A stretch of DNA of 44,108 bases from assembly GCA_947486185.1 (NCBI GenBank), contig CANKTH010000032.1, positions 1 to 44,108 of the forward strand, given 5' to 3'. Each line of letters begins with the position of its first letter. The stretch's first letter is position 1. Made by a program: the position numbers and the translations under genes. The notes beneath the pieces were generated by a model that ran no database searches, was not told the DNA's origin, and saw only the letters and a list, made by a program, of their open reading frames with translations. Below, in pieces: positions 9,384 through 17,885 of the stretch. The DNA comes from Deltaproteobacteria bacterium. Its GTDB lineage: Bacteria > Myxococcota_A > UBA796 > SXON01.

Positions 9384-10451
9384 TCAAGGAATTTGTACAG
9401 CCGTCTCCGCCCGACGACGAAGCGCGTCAAACGGTTGGCGTGCTCCCTTGACGACCTGGCGGACGTCCGCGATAAACCGAGGCAGGTCGCCGGATAGTGC
9501 GTATACGTCAGCGAAGTGGTCCTGCGCGGTGTTGTACGTGCGGTGCTGCGCGAGGCGGGCGTTGTTCCACGGCTCCGCGGTCGCCACGCGCTGGTACCGG
9601 GCCTTCCGGACCAGGTCGGAGTCCCCGATACGCCTCGGCAGGCTTAGATAAAGCTCCGCTTTTTTCTGGGTACGGGCCCCGTCGTCAAGCGCCGGGTCTC
9701 GATAGACCTTGTCCAAATCTTCGTACAAGTCGTGCAGGAGCAGCTGCCACCGCCGGTGGTCCGCGTTGCTCTCGGTGAAGGCGCGCACCTCGGCCGATTC
9801 GGCGCCATAGGTGTCTTCGAGGTAACGCGTCGCCGCAACGTCACCGACAAAGCTGGCGAAGGACTCGTTGAAGGCTACGCTCCCGCGGATCCACAGGGTC
9901 GCGTGCGCGAGCTCGTGAAAGACCGTCTCGGCAAGATCGGCCTCGCTCCAGCGTAACATCCCCGGGAGCACCGGATCTCGGAACCACCCCAGGGTGGAAT
10001 ACGCGCCCGCGGTGCGCACCCACACCTCGTAGCCCCCCTCGGTGAGGCGAGCCGCGCGGCGCTCCGCATCTTCGGGGCGAAAGAAGCCGAGATAAGGCAC
10101 CCGTCCGACTATAGGGAAGCCCCAGGTCCTGCTGGTGAATGAGAGCGGCTCACACGCGGACACGTTGTAGATGCTCCGGTGCCAGCCGACCGCGAGCGTG
10201 TCGTAATTGTCGGTGGCCGACAGCCCCAACGACAGGCCGTAGGCCTTGAGCGCCGGCACGAGGGCGAGGCGCTGATGTTCCCCGACCGAGAGCCGTCCCT
10301 CGGCGAGCACATCGGTGGCCGGACGGCGGGAGAGCAGGAGCTCCGCCTGAAAATAGCCCGACGCGACCACGTATCCGACACAGCCTGGGCTCAGAATGAA
10401 GAGGCCGAAGGCAACCAGGCCGCGGAGCAGGGCGCGTGCGGGGGTGTACAT
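9384..10451 (-). CDS. predicted zinc aminopeptidase, COG4324 / Aminopep family
   Basis: A 355-residue protein that matches the pattern of the predicted aminopeptidases of COG4324. A hydrophobic N-terminus (GLVAFGLFILSPGC) ends in a cysteine and could be a lipoprotein signal, although Pro in the lipobox is unusual. It is followed by the family-typical CVGYVVASGYFQAELLLSRR with the short arginine-rich turn. The zinc motif is HELAH at residues 179-183, and NESFASF at 195-201 supplies the likely third ligand Glu196. The preceding GWFRDPVLPG stretch is also characteristic of the family. It probably acts in the periplasm or at the inner membrane; the substrate is unknown. The gene is divergent from the ftsB-like gene. 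Its ATG has GGAGAGG about 5 nt upstream, a good ribosome binding site. Confidence 0.85.
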   Translation of the reverse strand: MYTPARALLRGLVAFGLFILSPGCVGYVVASGYFQAELLLSRRPATDVLAEGRLSVGEHQRLALVPALKAYGLSLGLSATDNYDTLAVGWHRSIYNVSACEPLSFTSRTWGFPIVGRVPYLGFFRPEDAERRAARLTEGGYEVWVRTAGAYSTLGWFRDPVLPGMLRWSEADLAETVFHELAHATLWIRGSVAFNESFASFVGDVAATRYLEDTYGAESAEVRAFTESNADHRRWQLLLHDLYEDLDKVYRDPALDDGARTQKKAELYLSLPRRIGDSDLVRKARYQRVATAEPWNNARLAQHRTYNTAQDHFADVYALSGDLPRFIADVRQVVKGARQPFDALRRRAETAVQIP

Positions 10452-10476
10452 GGGTCCTCTCCGTTCGTGGGATCTT

Positions 10477-10505
10477 TTGACGTCAAGGGCAGGAGTCGAT
10501 ACTAT
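10477..10505 (+). promoter_or_regulatory. sigma-70-type promoter for the ftsB-like gene
   Basis: TTGACG at 10477-10482 and TACTAT at 10500-10505 are separated by exactly 17 nt, close to the TTGACA/TATAAT consensus. Transcription would begin near 10512, giving a leader of about 40 nt. The -35 lies in the palindrome TTGACGTCAA, but no matching -10 was found for the divergent minus-strand gene. Confidence 0.65.
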
Positions 10506-10552
10506 AACGAAATCGGTGATTTTGAAGCGATACTCGACGGTGTTGTGTTAGG

Positions 10553-10867
10553 ATGGCCTCGCTCAGAGTCGGAGCTCCCGTGGATCCTCTCTTCCGTCGG
10601 CTATTGTGGAACATCCTCCCCGGCGCGCTGGTGGTGGTGCTCATCTATCTGGCGGTGTTCGGCGAAAACGGCATCCTTCGACGTCACCGGATGGTCGCGG
10701 AGCTCGAGGCCGCCGAGCGGCGCCTGGCTGAGGTCGAGGTGGTCAACGCCCGCCTGGAGCGGGAGATCGCCCAGCTGCGCGGGAACGACCGCGCGATGGC
10801 CAGGGTCGCGGCAGAGGAGCTGCTGCTCGTCCCACCGGGCTCGACGGTCTATCGTTTTGCGCCCTGA
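10553..10867 (+). CDS. ftsB: FtsB/DivIC-like septum formation initiator protein
   Basis: A 104-residue single-pass membrane protein with the classic FtsB layout: a short cytoplasmic N-terminus, one transmembrane segment (about residues 19-36, ILPGALVVVLIYLAVFG), then a coiled coil with Leu/Val heptads (MVAELEAAERRLAEVEVVNA) and a short periplasmic tail ending in VPPGSTVYRF. That last motif resembles the conserved end of FtsB and DivIC (E-x-x-x-x-x-P-G-E-x-x-Y-x-F). FtsB links FtsL and FtsQ in the division complex. The start is ambiguous: ATG at 10553 has only AGG directly before it, while an in-frame GTG at 10580 has GGAG 5 nt upstream and would give 95 residues, a more usual length. The gene stands alone, divergent from the aminopeptidase and behind its own promoter. 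Confidence 0.8.
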   Translation: MASLRVGAPVDPLFRRLLWNILPGALVVVLIYLAVFGENGILRRHRMVAELEAAERRLAEVEVVNARLEREIAQLRGNDRAMARVAAEELLLVPPGSTVYRFAP

Positions 10868-10998
10868 TCCGCGGGCGCGCCAGCGGGATTGATCCGGCGC
10901 GCGGCAGTGCCCGGCGCCCGGACCGGCGGGGCACGCGACAGTCGCGGCAAAGTAATACCCGATCTTTCAGCGGGGTTCTCATCTCCGCAGGCTCGGGC

Positions 10999-11004
10999 TA
11001 CAGT
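10999..11004 (+). promoter_or_regulatory. -10-like element 6 nt before a GTG start
   Basis: TACAGT fits the TAnnnT form of a -10 hexamer and ends exactly 6 nt before the GTG at 11011. Transcription would then start at the start codon, giving a leaderless mRNA. No ribosome binding site lies in the 6 nt. No convincing -35 was seen 17 nt upstream. Three other genes in the window show the same geometry. Confidence 0.35.
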
Positions 11005-11010
11005 GCGCCC

Positions 11011-14000
11011 GTGCGCCTCTTAGCCCTCCTCTCCTTTTTGCTGCCCAGCGCCCTCGCCTCTTCCGGCGGGCCCGATGCGGGCGGCCTCGTGTACACCGAC
11101 TCGGCAGATGCCGGGGGCCCGAGCCATCGCTGGCTGGACACATCGGGCGGGGAACGCTGGTTCCTCGACGACGATGAGACCGTTGAGCTGAGCTTGCCGT
11201 TCGAGTTCAGCCTCTACGGCACAGTCTACGACCGGGTCACGGTGTCGTCGAACGGCGTGGTATTTTTTGCAGGGGCAAACACGGATCCGACGGGGACCTG
11301 TCCCGCGGCCGGTGGCACTTCCTGGACCGGCATCGCCGCCTTCTGGGACGATCTGGAGGCCGGCGCCATCGAGACGGAGACCTTCGGCTATTGGCCCTAT
11401 CGGAGTTTCGTCATCTCCTGGCCCACCGCGGTGCCCAGCGGGAGCCCGAGCACCGGTCGTTTCCAGGTCTGGCTGCTCGAGGGCCGCGGAGAGGCGGTGG
11501 TCGTGCTGGACGATCTCAGCTTCGGGAGTGCCGCCGACAACGGTAGCAGCGCGGTGATCGGCGTGAGCGGGAGCAGCGCCGGAACGGCGTATGCCTGCGA
11601 CTCCAGCACCGCCGGGGGCACCTCGATCTGGTTCGGCGACGACGACTCCCGTCCGGCGCGCAGCGAGATCGGCAGCGACGACCTGGACGCGCCGTGGATC
11701 GGCAGCGAGATCTACGAACAATCCGGCACGGCGCTCCTGGCCGTCGATCTGAACGACGACGGCTACGACGAGCTGCTGGTCGGCGCAGAGAACTTCGACG
11801 CCGGAGTGGTCTGGTTGATTTCGGGCCCCGACACCCCGGGGTTTTTCGCGGACAGCGAGGCCAGTTTTGTGGGGGCCGGCAGTCTCGACGCCTTCGGTGC
11901 CGCGCTCGCCGCAGGGGACCTCGACGGTGACGGGAGCGTCGATCTCGCCTTTGGCGCTCCGGACGCCGACATCGGGGCCACATCGACCGGCGCGGTGTTC
12001 TTCTTCTCGGGCGGCGGCTACGCCGGCCCGTACGACACCCTAGACAGTACTGGCGCGATCATCGGGGATACCAGCGCTCGTCCGCGAGTCGGCGAATCGT
12101 TGAGCTTGAACATCGATCTCAACGACGACGGCTACCTCGACGTGATCGCCGGGGCGCCCCACGCCGATGACGTCGCTGCCGACGCAGGAAAGGCCTACCT
12201 CTATCACGGTTCGGTCGCCGGCTTTTCAGGGGTCTTCAGCACCACCGCCGCCGACGCCACCTTCTCGGGTGAAGTGGCGGTCGACTTGTTCGGCACCGCG
12301 CTCGCGGGCGCGGATCTCGACGGCGACGGCGCGCTCACCGATCTGTTCGTAGGCGCTCCGGGCGCGACCAACGCGGTCGCGTCCGACGGCGGCGCGGTCT
12401 TCCTCGTGCCCTCGGGCACCTACTCCGGCAACACCCCCGCCGCGGGCCTTCCTTGTGCGCTCTACGGCGCCTCAAGCGGCTCCGACTTCGGCAGCTCCGT
12501 GCTCTCCGTGGATCTTGACGGCAGCGGGCTCCTCGACCTCATCGTCGGCTCGCCGAGGCTCAGCGGCGTCGCGACGGACGCGGGCGGCTTCTCGGTGCTC
12601 AACGATCTCGACTTCAGCGATTGTGGTTCGAGCTCGGCGTCTTTTGACGTGCGGGTGGAGGGCTCGGCGGGTTCGGAGCGCCTCGGGTCGTCCCTCGCCG
12701 CGGGGGACCTCGACGACGACGGCCAGCTCGATCTGGTCGCCAGTGCGCCGAACTTCAGCAGCGGTAGCGCCTCCTCGGCTGGAGCCGCCGCGGTGTGGCT
12801 TGATGGCGCGGTCAACGGAGACACCACCTTGGACGCCTCGATCCGTCTGCAGGGTGATCTGAGCGGCGCCAGCTTCGGGGAGGCCCTGGCCTTCGTCGAG
12901 AGCCCCGGGGCGCGGCCCGAGCTGGCGATCGCCGCCCCCTACGCGACGACGAGCTTCACGCGGGACGGCGCGGTTTATCAGTATCGTTACGCCGATAATT
13001 TCGAGGACGTTGACGCCGACGGTTTCGTGGCGGCCTCGGCCGGCGGGAACGATTGCGACGACGACGACGACGCAGCACACCCGGGCGCGACCGACCCGAC
13101 GGGGGACTCCGTCGACGGCGACTGTGACGGCTGGGTCGACGGGACCGTAGCCGTTCGCCTCGATGAGGCCGGATGGGCCTGGGATCTCAGCACGATCGGC
13201 GGCGCCGACTTCGTGATCTACGACTTCGAGACGTACACCGACGGGGACGCCGTGAGCACCTACGGCGAGCTGGACTTCGACGGCACCGTCTTCGCCGAAG
13301 ACACCATCTACGGCACCTTTCCCGAGGGGGAGCTCGGCGGCCAGCTCATCGGCGGCACAACCAACAGCCTCGTGATCGACTTCGCAGGGCCGGTGGACGC
13401 CCTCGCGCTGCGCGTCCTGGACCCCGACGACAGCTTCACCCTCGTGGCCACCAACAGCGCCGGCGCCGTCGTCACGACCTACAACTTCACGGCGAGCGCG
13501 GACGATCGTCCGGGCGGCATCTTCTACGGCTTCACCTTCGTCCAGCCCATCTCCCGGTTGAGCCTGACCGGCGCGACCACCAACGGCTTTGGTGTGGACG
13601 ACCTCTGGGTGGCCGCGGCATCCCTGACCGACCGCGATCTCGACGGCTACACCGACGCCGACGGCGACTGTGACGACGACAACGAGGCCATCAACCCCGG
13701 CGCGGTGGAGGTCCTCGGTGACGGCCTCGACAACGACTGCGACGGCCTCATCGACAGCGGCCCCGCCGACATCTACACCGACGCCACCGCCTTCTCCGCC
13801 GACGCCGCCCTCGATCCCCAGCTCATCGATTTCGAGCTGTATGCGCCGGGGGTGGTCGTCACAAACCAATACCTCGATGAAGGTGTCGTTTTCGACGGCG
13901 CTCTCATCGTGGACGACAGCATCGACGGCACCAGCCCCAACGGCAACCGCGCGGCCTTGCTGGACGGCGAATCCACCACGGTGCTGTTCGTCGAGGCGCA

Positions 14001-15990
14001 GTACTCCTACGGCTTCTACCTGCTCGACGGCGAGGGCACCTTCACCATCGACGCGTATGAAGACTTTGCGCTGCTTTATTCGGCGCAGGTGAGCCTGAGC
14101 GGCGGGAGCAGCTTCATCGGGATCATCGGCAGTGACCCGGTGGACGAGCTGGTGATCACCGGGCCTGCAGGTGAGCTCTGGGGCATCGACGACCTGGTGC
14201 TCCACGTGATCGGCCGCGACGACAACGACGGAGACGGGCAGACCGAGCCCGAAGATTGTGATGACGAAGACCCGAACAGCTACGGCGGTGCGCCGGATGA
14301 GTGGTACGACGGCATCGACAGCGACTGCGCCGACAACGACGACTTCGACCAGGACGGGGACGGCTTCGGCCAGGCGGTAGATTGCGACGACGTGGACGGC
14401 AGCTTCAACCCGGACGCCGATGAGGTCTACTACGACGGCGCCGACCAGGACTGCGACGGCGGCTCTGACTTCGACGCCGACGGCGACCAGCAGGACAGCC
14501 GGGCCTTCGACGGCCTCGACTGCGACGACGACGAGGCGAGCACCTACTCCGGCGCGACGGAGACCTGGTACGACGGCATCGACAGCGACTGTGGAGAGGA
14601 CGACGACTACGACCAGGACGGCGACGGCGTCGGCTACTACGGCGGCGGTGGCGGGAGCGAGGACTGCGACGACACCAACAGCAGCGTCAGCCCCGACGCC
14701 GAAGAGACGCCGTACAACAGCCTCGACGACGACTGCGACGAGGCCACCTCGGACGACGACCTCGACGGCGACGGCCACCTCGCCGAGGCGATCGGCGGCG
14801 ACGACTGCGACGACACGGATGACAGCATCTACCTCGATGCGCCCGGGGAGCTCTGCTACGACGGAATCGACACCGACTGCGACTACATCGACGACTACGA
14901 CTGCGACGAGGATGGTTTCGTCAGCGTCGACTACGACGGCGACGACTGCGACGACGCCGACGGGAGCACCTCACCCGGCGCCTCTGAGGTCTGCTACGAC
15001 GGACTGGATCAAAACTGTGACGGTTACTCCGACTTCGACTGTGACACCGACGGCCATGAGGCGCTGAGCTACGGCGGCGACGACTGTGAAGACCTGCTCG
15101 GTGCGGTTTACCCGGGCGCCCAGGAGTTCCCCTACGACGGCGTGGATCAGGACTGCGCCGGCGGCGCGGAGTTCGACGTCGATGGCGACGGTCAGGACGC
15201 CGACTGGTACGGCGGCACGGACTGCGATGACACCCTGGCCTACGTCTACGCAGGAGCCCCGGACGACTGTTATGACGGGATCGACGCCGATTGTGCCGGC
15301 GACACCGACTACGACTGTGACGGCGACGGCTACCTCTCCGAAGGTTTCGAGGCCGCAGGCGTGACCGGTGATGACTGCGATGACAGCGACGCGTCCATCT
15401 CGCCTGTAGGCGTCGAAGTCGCCGAAGACGGTATCGATCAGGACTGCGATCTAGCCGACCTGATCGTGACCGACCTCGACGGCGACGGTTACGCCTCGTT
15501 GAGCTCGGGCGGCGACGACTGTGATGACAGCCGTTCGGATGTCTTCCCAGGCGCACCCGAGGTGGTCTACGACGGCACCGACGCCGACTGCGCTGGGGAC
15601 AGCGACTACGACGCCGACGCTGACGGTGACGACGCCGAGGCCTGGGGTGGCGGCGACTGTGACGACCAGCTCGCGACGGTAGGCAGCTTTGTGAGCACCG
15701 ACGACTGCGGCGCGGGCGACGAAGATTGTGACGGGAGCGAAGACGAAGACTGCGCGCAGGCTGGCGACTCCGACGACAGCGAGCCGGCCGACGATACCGC
15801 GCCTGCCGATGACACCGACCCGACGACGCGCGACACCGCCGACTCCTGGCGCCCTGCGCCGGAGACGCCGACCGATGCCAAGACCATCCCCAGGGACACC
15901 GGTTGCGGCTGTGACAGCACCCCCGGCGTAGGCTCGGCCGGCCTGATGATGCTCGGCTTGTTGGCGATCAGCCGGCGGCGCCGGAGCTGA
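11011..15990 (+). CDS. giant surface protein: FG-GAP propeller, beta domains, MopE-type repeats, Cys/Arg C-terminal sorting signal
   Basis: A 1659-residue exported protein. A signal peptide (MRLLALLSFLLPSALAS) leads to a beta-sandwich region (about 40-215). Seven FG-GAP-type repeats (about 235-660; for example FGAALAAGDLDGDGSVDLAF) are enough for an integrin-alpha-like seven-bladed propeller. One MopE-type unit follows, then a beta domain (about 730-866) beginning with an IYDFE strand, a second unit, a second related beta domain (about 923-1065), and finally an array of about eleven units to residue 1580. Each unit has a calcium-type D-x-D-x-D-G loop, a Asp-Cys-Asp-Asp core and a closing D-N/S/A-D-C-D/A-G. 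An acidic Thr/Asp linker ends in GCGCDSTPG, a hydrophobic stretch and RRRRS, resembling MYXO-CTERM. It is likely a Ca2+-binding adhesin anchored at the cell surface. The start is GTG. Confidence 0.85.
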   Translation: MRLLALLSFLLPSALASSGGPDAGGLVYTDSADAGGPSHRWLDTSGGERWFLDDDETVELSLPFEFSLYGTVYDRVTVSSNGVVFFAGANTDPTGTCPAAGGTSWTGIAAFWDDLEAGAIETETFGYWPYRSFVISWPTAVPSGSPSTGRFQVWLLEGRGEAVVVLDDLSFGSAADNGSSAVIGVSGSSAGTAYACDSSTAGGTSIWFGDDDSRPARSEIGSDDLDAPWIGSEIYEQSGTALLAVDLNDDGYDELLVGAENFDAGVVWLISGPDTPGFFADSEASFVGAGSLDAFGAALAAGDLDGDGSVDLAFGAPDADIGATSTGAVFFFSGGGYAGPYDTLDSTGAIIGDTSARPRVGESLSLNIDLNDDGYLDVIAGAPHADDVAADAGKAYLYHGSVAGFSGVFSTTAADATFSGEVAVDLFGTALAGADLDGDGALTDLFVGAPGATNAVASDGGAVFLVPSGTYSGNTPAAGLPCALYGASSGSDFGSSVLSVDLDGSGLLDLIVGSPRLSGVATDAGGFSVLNDLDFSDCGSSSASFDVRVEGSAGSERLGSSLAAGDLDDDGQLDLVASAPNFSSGSASSAGAAAVWLDGAVNGDTTLDASIRLQGDLSGASFGEALAFVESPGARPELAIAAPYATTSFTRDGAVYQYRYADNFEDVDADGFVAASAGGNDCDDDDDAAHPGATDPTGDSVDGDCDGWVDGTVAVRLDEAGWAWDLSTIGGADFVIYDFETYTDGDAVSTYGELDFDGTVFAEDTIYGTFPEGELGGQLIGGTTNSLVIDFAGPVDALALRVLDPDDSFTLVATNSAGAVVTTYNFTASADDRPGGIFYGFTFVQPISRLSLTGATTNGFGVDDLWVAAASLTDRDLDGYTDADGDCDDDNEAINPGAVEVLGDGLDNDCDGLIDSGPADIYTDATAFSADAALDPQLIDFELYAPGVVVTNQYLDEGVVFDGALIVDDSIDGTSPNGNRAALLDGESTTVLFVEAQYSYGFYLLDGEGTFTIDAYEDFALLYSAQVSLSGGSSFIGIIGSDPVDELVITGPAGELWGIDDLVLHVIGRDDNDGDGQTEPEDCDDEDPNSYGGAPDEWYDGIDSDCADNDDFDQDGDGFGQAVDCDDVDGSFNPDADEVYYDGADQDCDGGSDFDADGDQQDSRAFDGLDCDDDEASTYSGATETWYDGIDSDCGEDDDYDQDGDGVGYYGGGGGSEDCDDTNSSVSPDAEETPYNSLDDDCDEATSDDDLDGDGHLAEAIGGDDCDDTDDSIYLDAPGELCYDGIDTDCDYIDDYDCDEDGFVSVDYDGDDCDDADGSTSPGASEVCYDGLDQNCDGYSDFDCDTDGHEALSYGGDDCEDLLGAVYPGAQEFPYDGVDQDCAGGAEFDVDGDGQDADWYGGTDCDDTLAYVYAGAPDDCYDGIDADCAGDTDYDCDGDGYLSEGFEAAGVTGDDCDDSDASISPVGVEVAEDGIDQDCDLADLIVTDLDGDGYASLSSGGDDCDDSRSDVFPGAPEVVYDGTDADCAGDSDYDADADGDDAEAWGGGDCDDQLATVGSFVSTDDCGAGDEDCDGSEDEDCAQAGDSDDSEPADDTAPADDTDPTTRDTADSWRPAPETPTDAKTIPRDTGCGCDSTPGVGSAGLMMLGLLAISRRRRS
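13036..15765 (+). repeat. MopE-type repeat region (about 13 units) within the giant surface protein
   Basis: About 13 protein repeats of roughly 33-50 residues, each with DCDD followed after 12-15 residues by a D-G-x-D-x-D-C motif. The DNA is a monotonous run of GAC, GGC and TGC codons, giving long spurious open frames on the opposite strand. The first two units are separated by the two beta domains; the rest are in tandem from about 14220. A 21-nt stretch at 13726-13746 is identical to one at 20804-20824 in the second surface protein, so recombination between loci is conceivable. Confidence 0.8.
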
Positions 15991-16068
15991 AACGTAGGCC
16001 GGAGCGGAGAGCCTCAGCCGGGTACAAAGCGCTGGACCGCCGCGCCGCGTCCACGGAGCCGACCAGCT

Positions 16069-16380
16069 TCAGCGCGGCGTCTCGCCCTTTTCCGGCTCCG
16101 CCAGCCGTCGAAGGTGCAGCGACGCTTTGACCTCTACCGAGTAATTCGTCATCAGGTTGCGCAGGTCCTCCTTCAAGCCCAGCTCATCCAGGTAGGACCT
16201 CACCTCTCTCGCGATGAGTCGTACGATCTCGGGCCGCGCGCGTACCGCCTCGGCCGCGTCCGCCGCCGCCTCACGCGCCTCGCCGAGGAGGCCCTTCCCG
16301 TCTTCGTCCCCCAGGATTCGCCGCGAGAGTCGTTTCCGGAGGCTCGGTTTGCCGTCGGGGTCGGTGTCGTGTTCCTGCAT
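16069..16380 (-). CDS. small conserved-looking protein of unknown function
   Basis: A 103-residue, highly charged, helix-rich protein that I do not recognise. The N-terminus is Asp/Lys/Arg-rich (DGKPSLRKRLSRRILG). An Ala/Glu helix follows (EAREAAADAAEAVRA), then an amphipathic segment (EIVRLIAREVRSYLDELG, DLRNLMTNYSVEVKASLHLR). There is no signal peptide or membrane segment. The last part resembles short helical proteins that associate with membranes or granules, but this is only an impression. ATG at 16380 is used; an in-frame upstream ATG at 16449 would overlap the glycosyltransferase gene by 19 nt. It is the last gene of the minus-strand glycan operon, about 50 nt after the glycosyltransferase. 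No terminator is seen in the 78 nt between it and the convergent giant surface protein gene. Confidence 0.55.
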   Translation of the reverse strand: MQEHDTDPDGKPSLRKRLSRRILGDEDGKGLLGEAREAAADAAEAVRARPEIVRLIAREVRSYLDELGLKEDLRNLMTNYSVEVKASLHLRRLAEPEKGETPR

Positions 16381-16430
16381 CGGGGGCCTCGGGAGCTGGC
16401 GTTCATCATGCGCCGCGCGCGGGGCCACGG

Positions 16431-17126
16431 TCAACCATAGCGCCAGCACGCGTAGAGGATCCGGAAGCCGGCGCGGGTGGCGCCACGGACGCTGCCGCTG
16501 ATCTTGCTCTGGCCGAGGCGAACGCGGTTGTGAACAGGCAGCTCAAGTATACGAAAGCCCGCCTTGGCCGCCTTCATCTGCATCTCGACGTTCCAACCCC
16601 ACGTGCGGTCCTCCATGCCCAGGGCGACGAGCGTGCTCCAACGTAGGGCACGGAACGGGCCCATGTCGCGATAACGCACCCCAGTGCGCCGGTGAATCAA
16701 GCTGGTTGCCAGCCGATTACCCCAGCGTTGGGTCGCGGTCAGGCCCGCCGCCTCGCCAAGGGTCAGCCGCTCACCCAGGACGAGGTCCGCGCGGCCCTCC
16801 AGGATCGGGGAAAGCAGCGCTCCGAGATCCGTCGCCGCGCAGGAGTGGTCCCCGTCCATCACCACCACCACGTCGGGGGGATCCGCCTGGAGCGCGGCGA
16901 TTCCCGCGAGGAGCGCGTTGCCGTAGCCCCGTACCATCGCCCGGGTGACCCGCGCTCCCGCAGCCTCGGCGATCGCGACACTGCGGTCCGCCGAGCCGTT
17001 GTCGCACAGGCAGACCTCCAGCGTCACGCCCGGGAGCACCATGGCCGCGAGGTCGGAGAACACCAGGGGCAAGGCAAGCTCTTCGTTGAGCGCCGGAATC
17101 AGGACCGCGACGCGCCTGCTACTCAC
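16431..17126 (-). CDS. family 2 glycosyltransferase, polyprenol-phosphate mannosyltransferase (DPM1)-like
   Basis: A 231-residue GT-A fold enzyme. The N-terminal nucleotide-binding part reads VAVLIPALNEELALPLV, followed by LCDNGSADRS. The metal-binding DxD motif is Asp91-Gly-Asp93 in VVVMDGDHS. An acceptor loop with GPFRALRW and the end segment KISGSVRGATRAGFRILYA resemble dolichyl- or undecaprenyl-phosphate sugar transferases of the DPM1/GtrB type that lack the C-terminal membrane helices. It most likely charges a lipid carrier with a hexose on the cytoplasmic side for cell-envelope glycans. The GTG start at 17126 directly abuts the TGA stop of the upstream gene (17127-17129), so translation is coupled. 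It sits between a membrane-anchored unknown and a small unknown in one operon. Confidence 0.88.
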   Translation of the reverse strand: MSSRRVAVLIPALNEELALPLVFSDLAAMVLPGVTLEVCLCDNGSADRSVAIAEAAGARVTRAMVRGYGNALLAGIAALQADPPDVVVVMDGDHSCAATDLGALLSPILEGRADLVLGERLTLGEAAGLTATQRWGNRLATSLIHRRTGVRYRDMGPFRALRWSTLVALGMEDRTWGWNVEMQMKAAKAGFRILELPVHNRVRLGQSKISGSVRGATRAGFRILYACWRYG

Positions 17127-17885
17127 TCAGGACCCCCGCAGGCCCGCGAGGACGAGGCTCAAGGTGAGCCCTTGCTCCGGATCGAGCTGGGCCTCGGCCA
17201 CGGCGCCAAGATCGATGATCTCGAATGAACGACGCCCGGTATCCGGGAGAGCGGGCTCGACGAGTCGCTGGGACTCCGCGTCCGTGCCCACTCGCAGGAC
17301 GAGCCAGGGCACCACCCGATCAAGCTCGGTGTCGAGCTCCACGTGGGTGAAATGCGCCGCCAGCCACTCGCCCTCGTGCGACAACTCGGGCCCGATCAGC
17401 ACGACCGCGACGACGTGATCGCGCAGGCCCGGTAGGCTGTGGAGCCGGTGAATCAGCGGGCCTGCCTCACGTCGGGCGGCCAGGATCAGCCGCGTAGACG
17501 GTCGGGGGAGCAGCGTGTCGAGCGCGGCCTCCTGACCCGGCTCCAGGGCGGATGTTGCCAGGACCCTCTGCTCGAGGCCCAACAACGGGAGCGCCGGCTC
17601 TTCGAACCACACCAGGCAGACGTCCCGGAAGCGCCGCTCAAAGGCCGCTTTGACCGCCGGGTCATCGCCGGTGAGCCGGGCCCAGTCGGTGCCGGCCCCC
17701 AACCACGCCGCGGGGAGCGGCTCTTCGTCCCCCCGTGAGACCGGCACGACCCCTCGACGCGCCCCACGGACCGCCTCGTAGAGCCAGAGCGCCGAGTAGC
17801 GTCGCGGCCGAGGCCGCCCCCACCACAGTGCGAGTGCGAAAAGCACGACCGCCAACGCCCATAAGCCGGCGTCCACTCCGCTCAC
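17127..17885 (-). CDS. membrane-anchored protein of unknown function in the glycan operon
   Basis: A 252-residue protein with one N-terminal transmembrane segment (LWALAVVLFALALWWG) followed by basic residues and a soluble domain of mixed helices and strands. It has an alternating hydrophobic pattern (VCLVWFEEPALPLLGL; TRLILAARREAGPL; VVAVVLIGPELS; VPWLVLRVG) suggesting an alpha/beta fold. No catalytic motif is recognised. The start chosen is GTG at 17885, which overlaps the stop of the upstream O-antigen-ligase-like gene as GTGA and has GGAGAGG shortly before it, the standard sign of translational coupling. Its stop abuts the glycosyltransferase start. Context suggests a role in synthesis, polymerisation control or transport of a surface polysaccharide; this is inference only. 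Confidence 0.65.
   Translation of the reverse strand: MSGVDAGLWALAVVLFALALWWGRPRPRRYSALWLYEAVRGARRGVVPVSRGDEEPLPAAWLGAGTDWARLTGDDPAVKAAFERRFRDVCLVWFEEPALPLLGLEQRVLATSALEPGQEAALDTLLPRPSTRLILAARREAGPLIHRLHSLPGLRDHVVAVVLIGPELSHEGEWLAAHFTHVELDTELDRVVPWLVLRVGTDAESQRLVEPALPDTGRRSFEIIDLGAVAEAQLDPEQGLTLSLVLAGLRGS

Noticed and set aside
9382..9387. TTGACA on the minus strand near the end of the aminopeptidase gene
   Set aside because: No acceptable -10 hexamer at 15-19 nt; it overlaps the stop codon of the aminopeptidase gene.
9151..9651. Plus-strand open frame over the sigma-aminopeptidase intergenic region
   Set aside because: Arg/Ser/Pro-rich composition without a domain, overlapping the end of a well supported gene, no ribosome binding site.
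10477..10486. Palindrome TTGACGTCAA as a bidirectional promoter or operator
   Set aside because: The plus-strand promoter is convincing, but on the minus strand no -10 follows; a ten-base palindrome alone is weak evidence for an operator.
10875..10902. Stem of 7 bp (gcgcgcc/ggcgcgc) after the ftsB-like gene as terminator
   Set aside because: A 14-nt loop and no T tract; such GC stems are common in this DNA.
12472..14778. Long minus-strand open frame (about 770 codons) inside the giant surface protein
   Set aside because: It is the complement of GAC/GGC-rich repeat codons, giving a Val/Ala/Glu monotone with no fold; the plus-strand protein has a signal peptide and clear domains.
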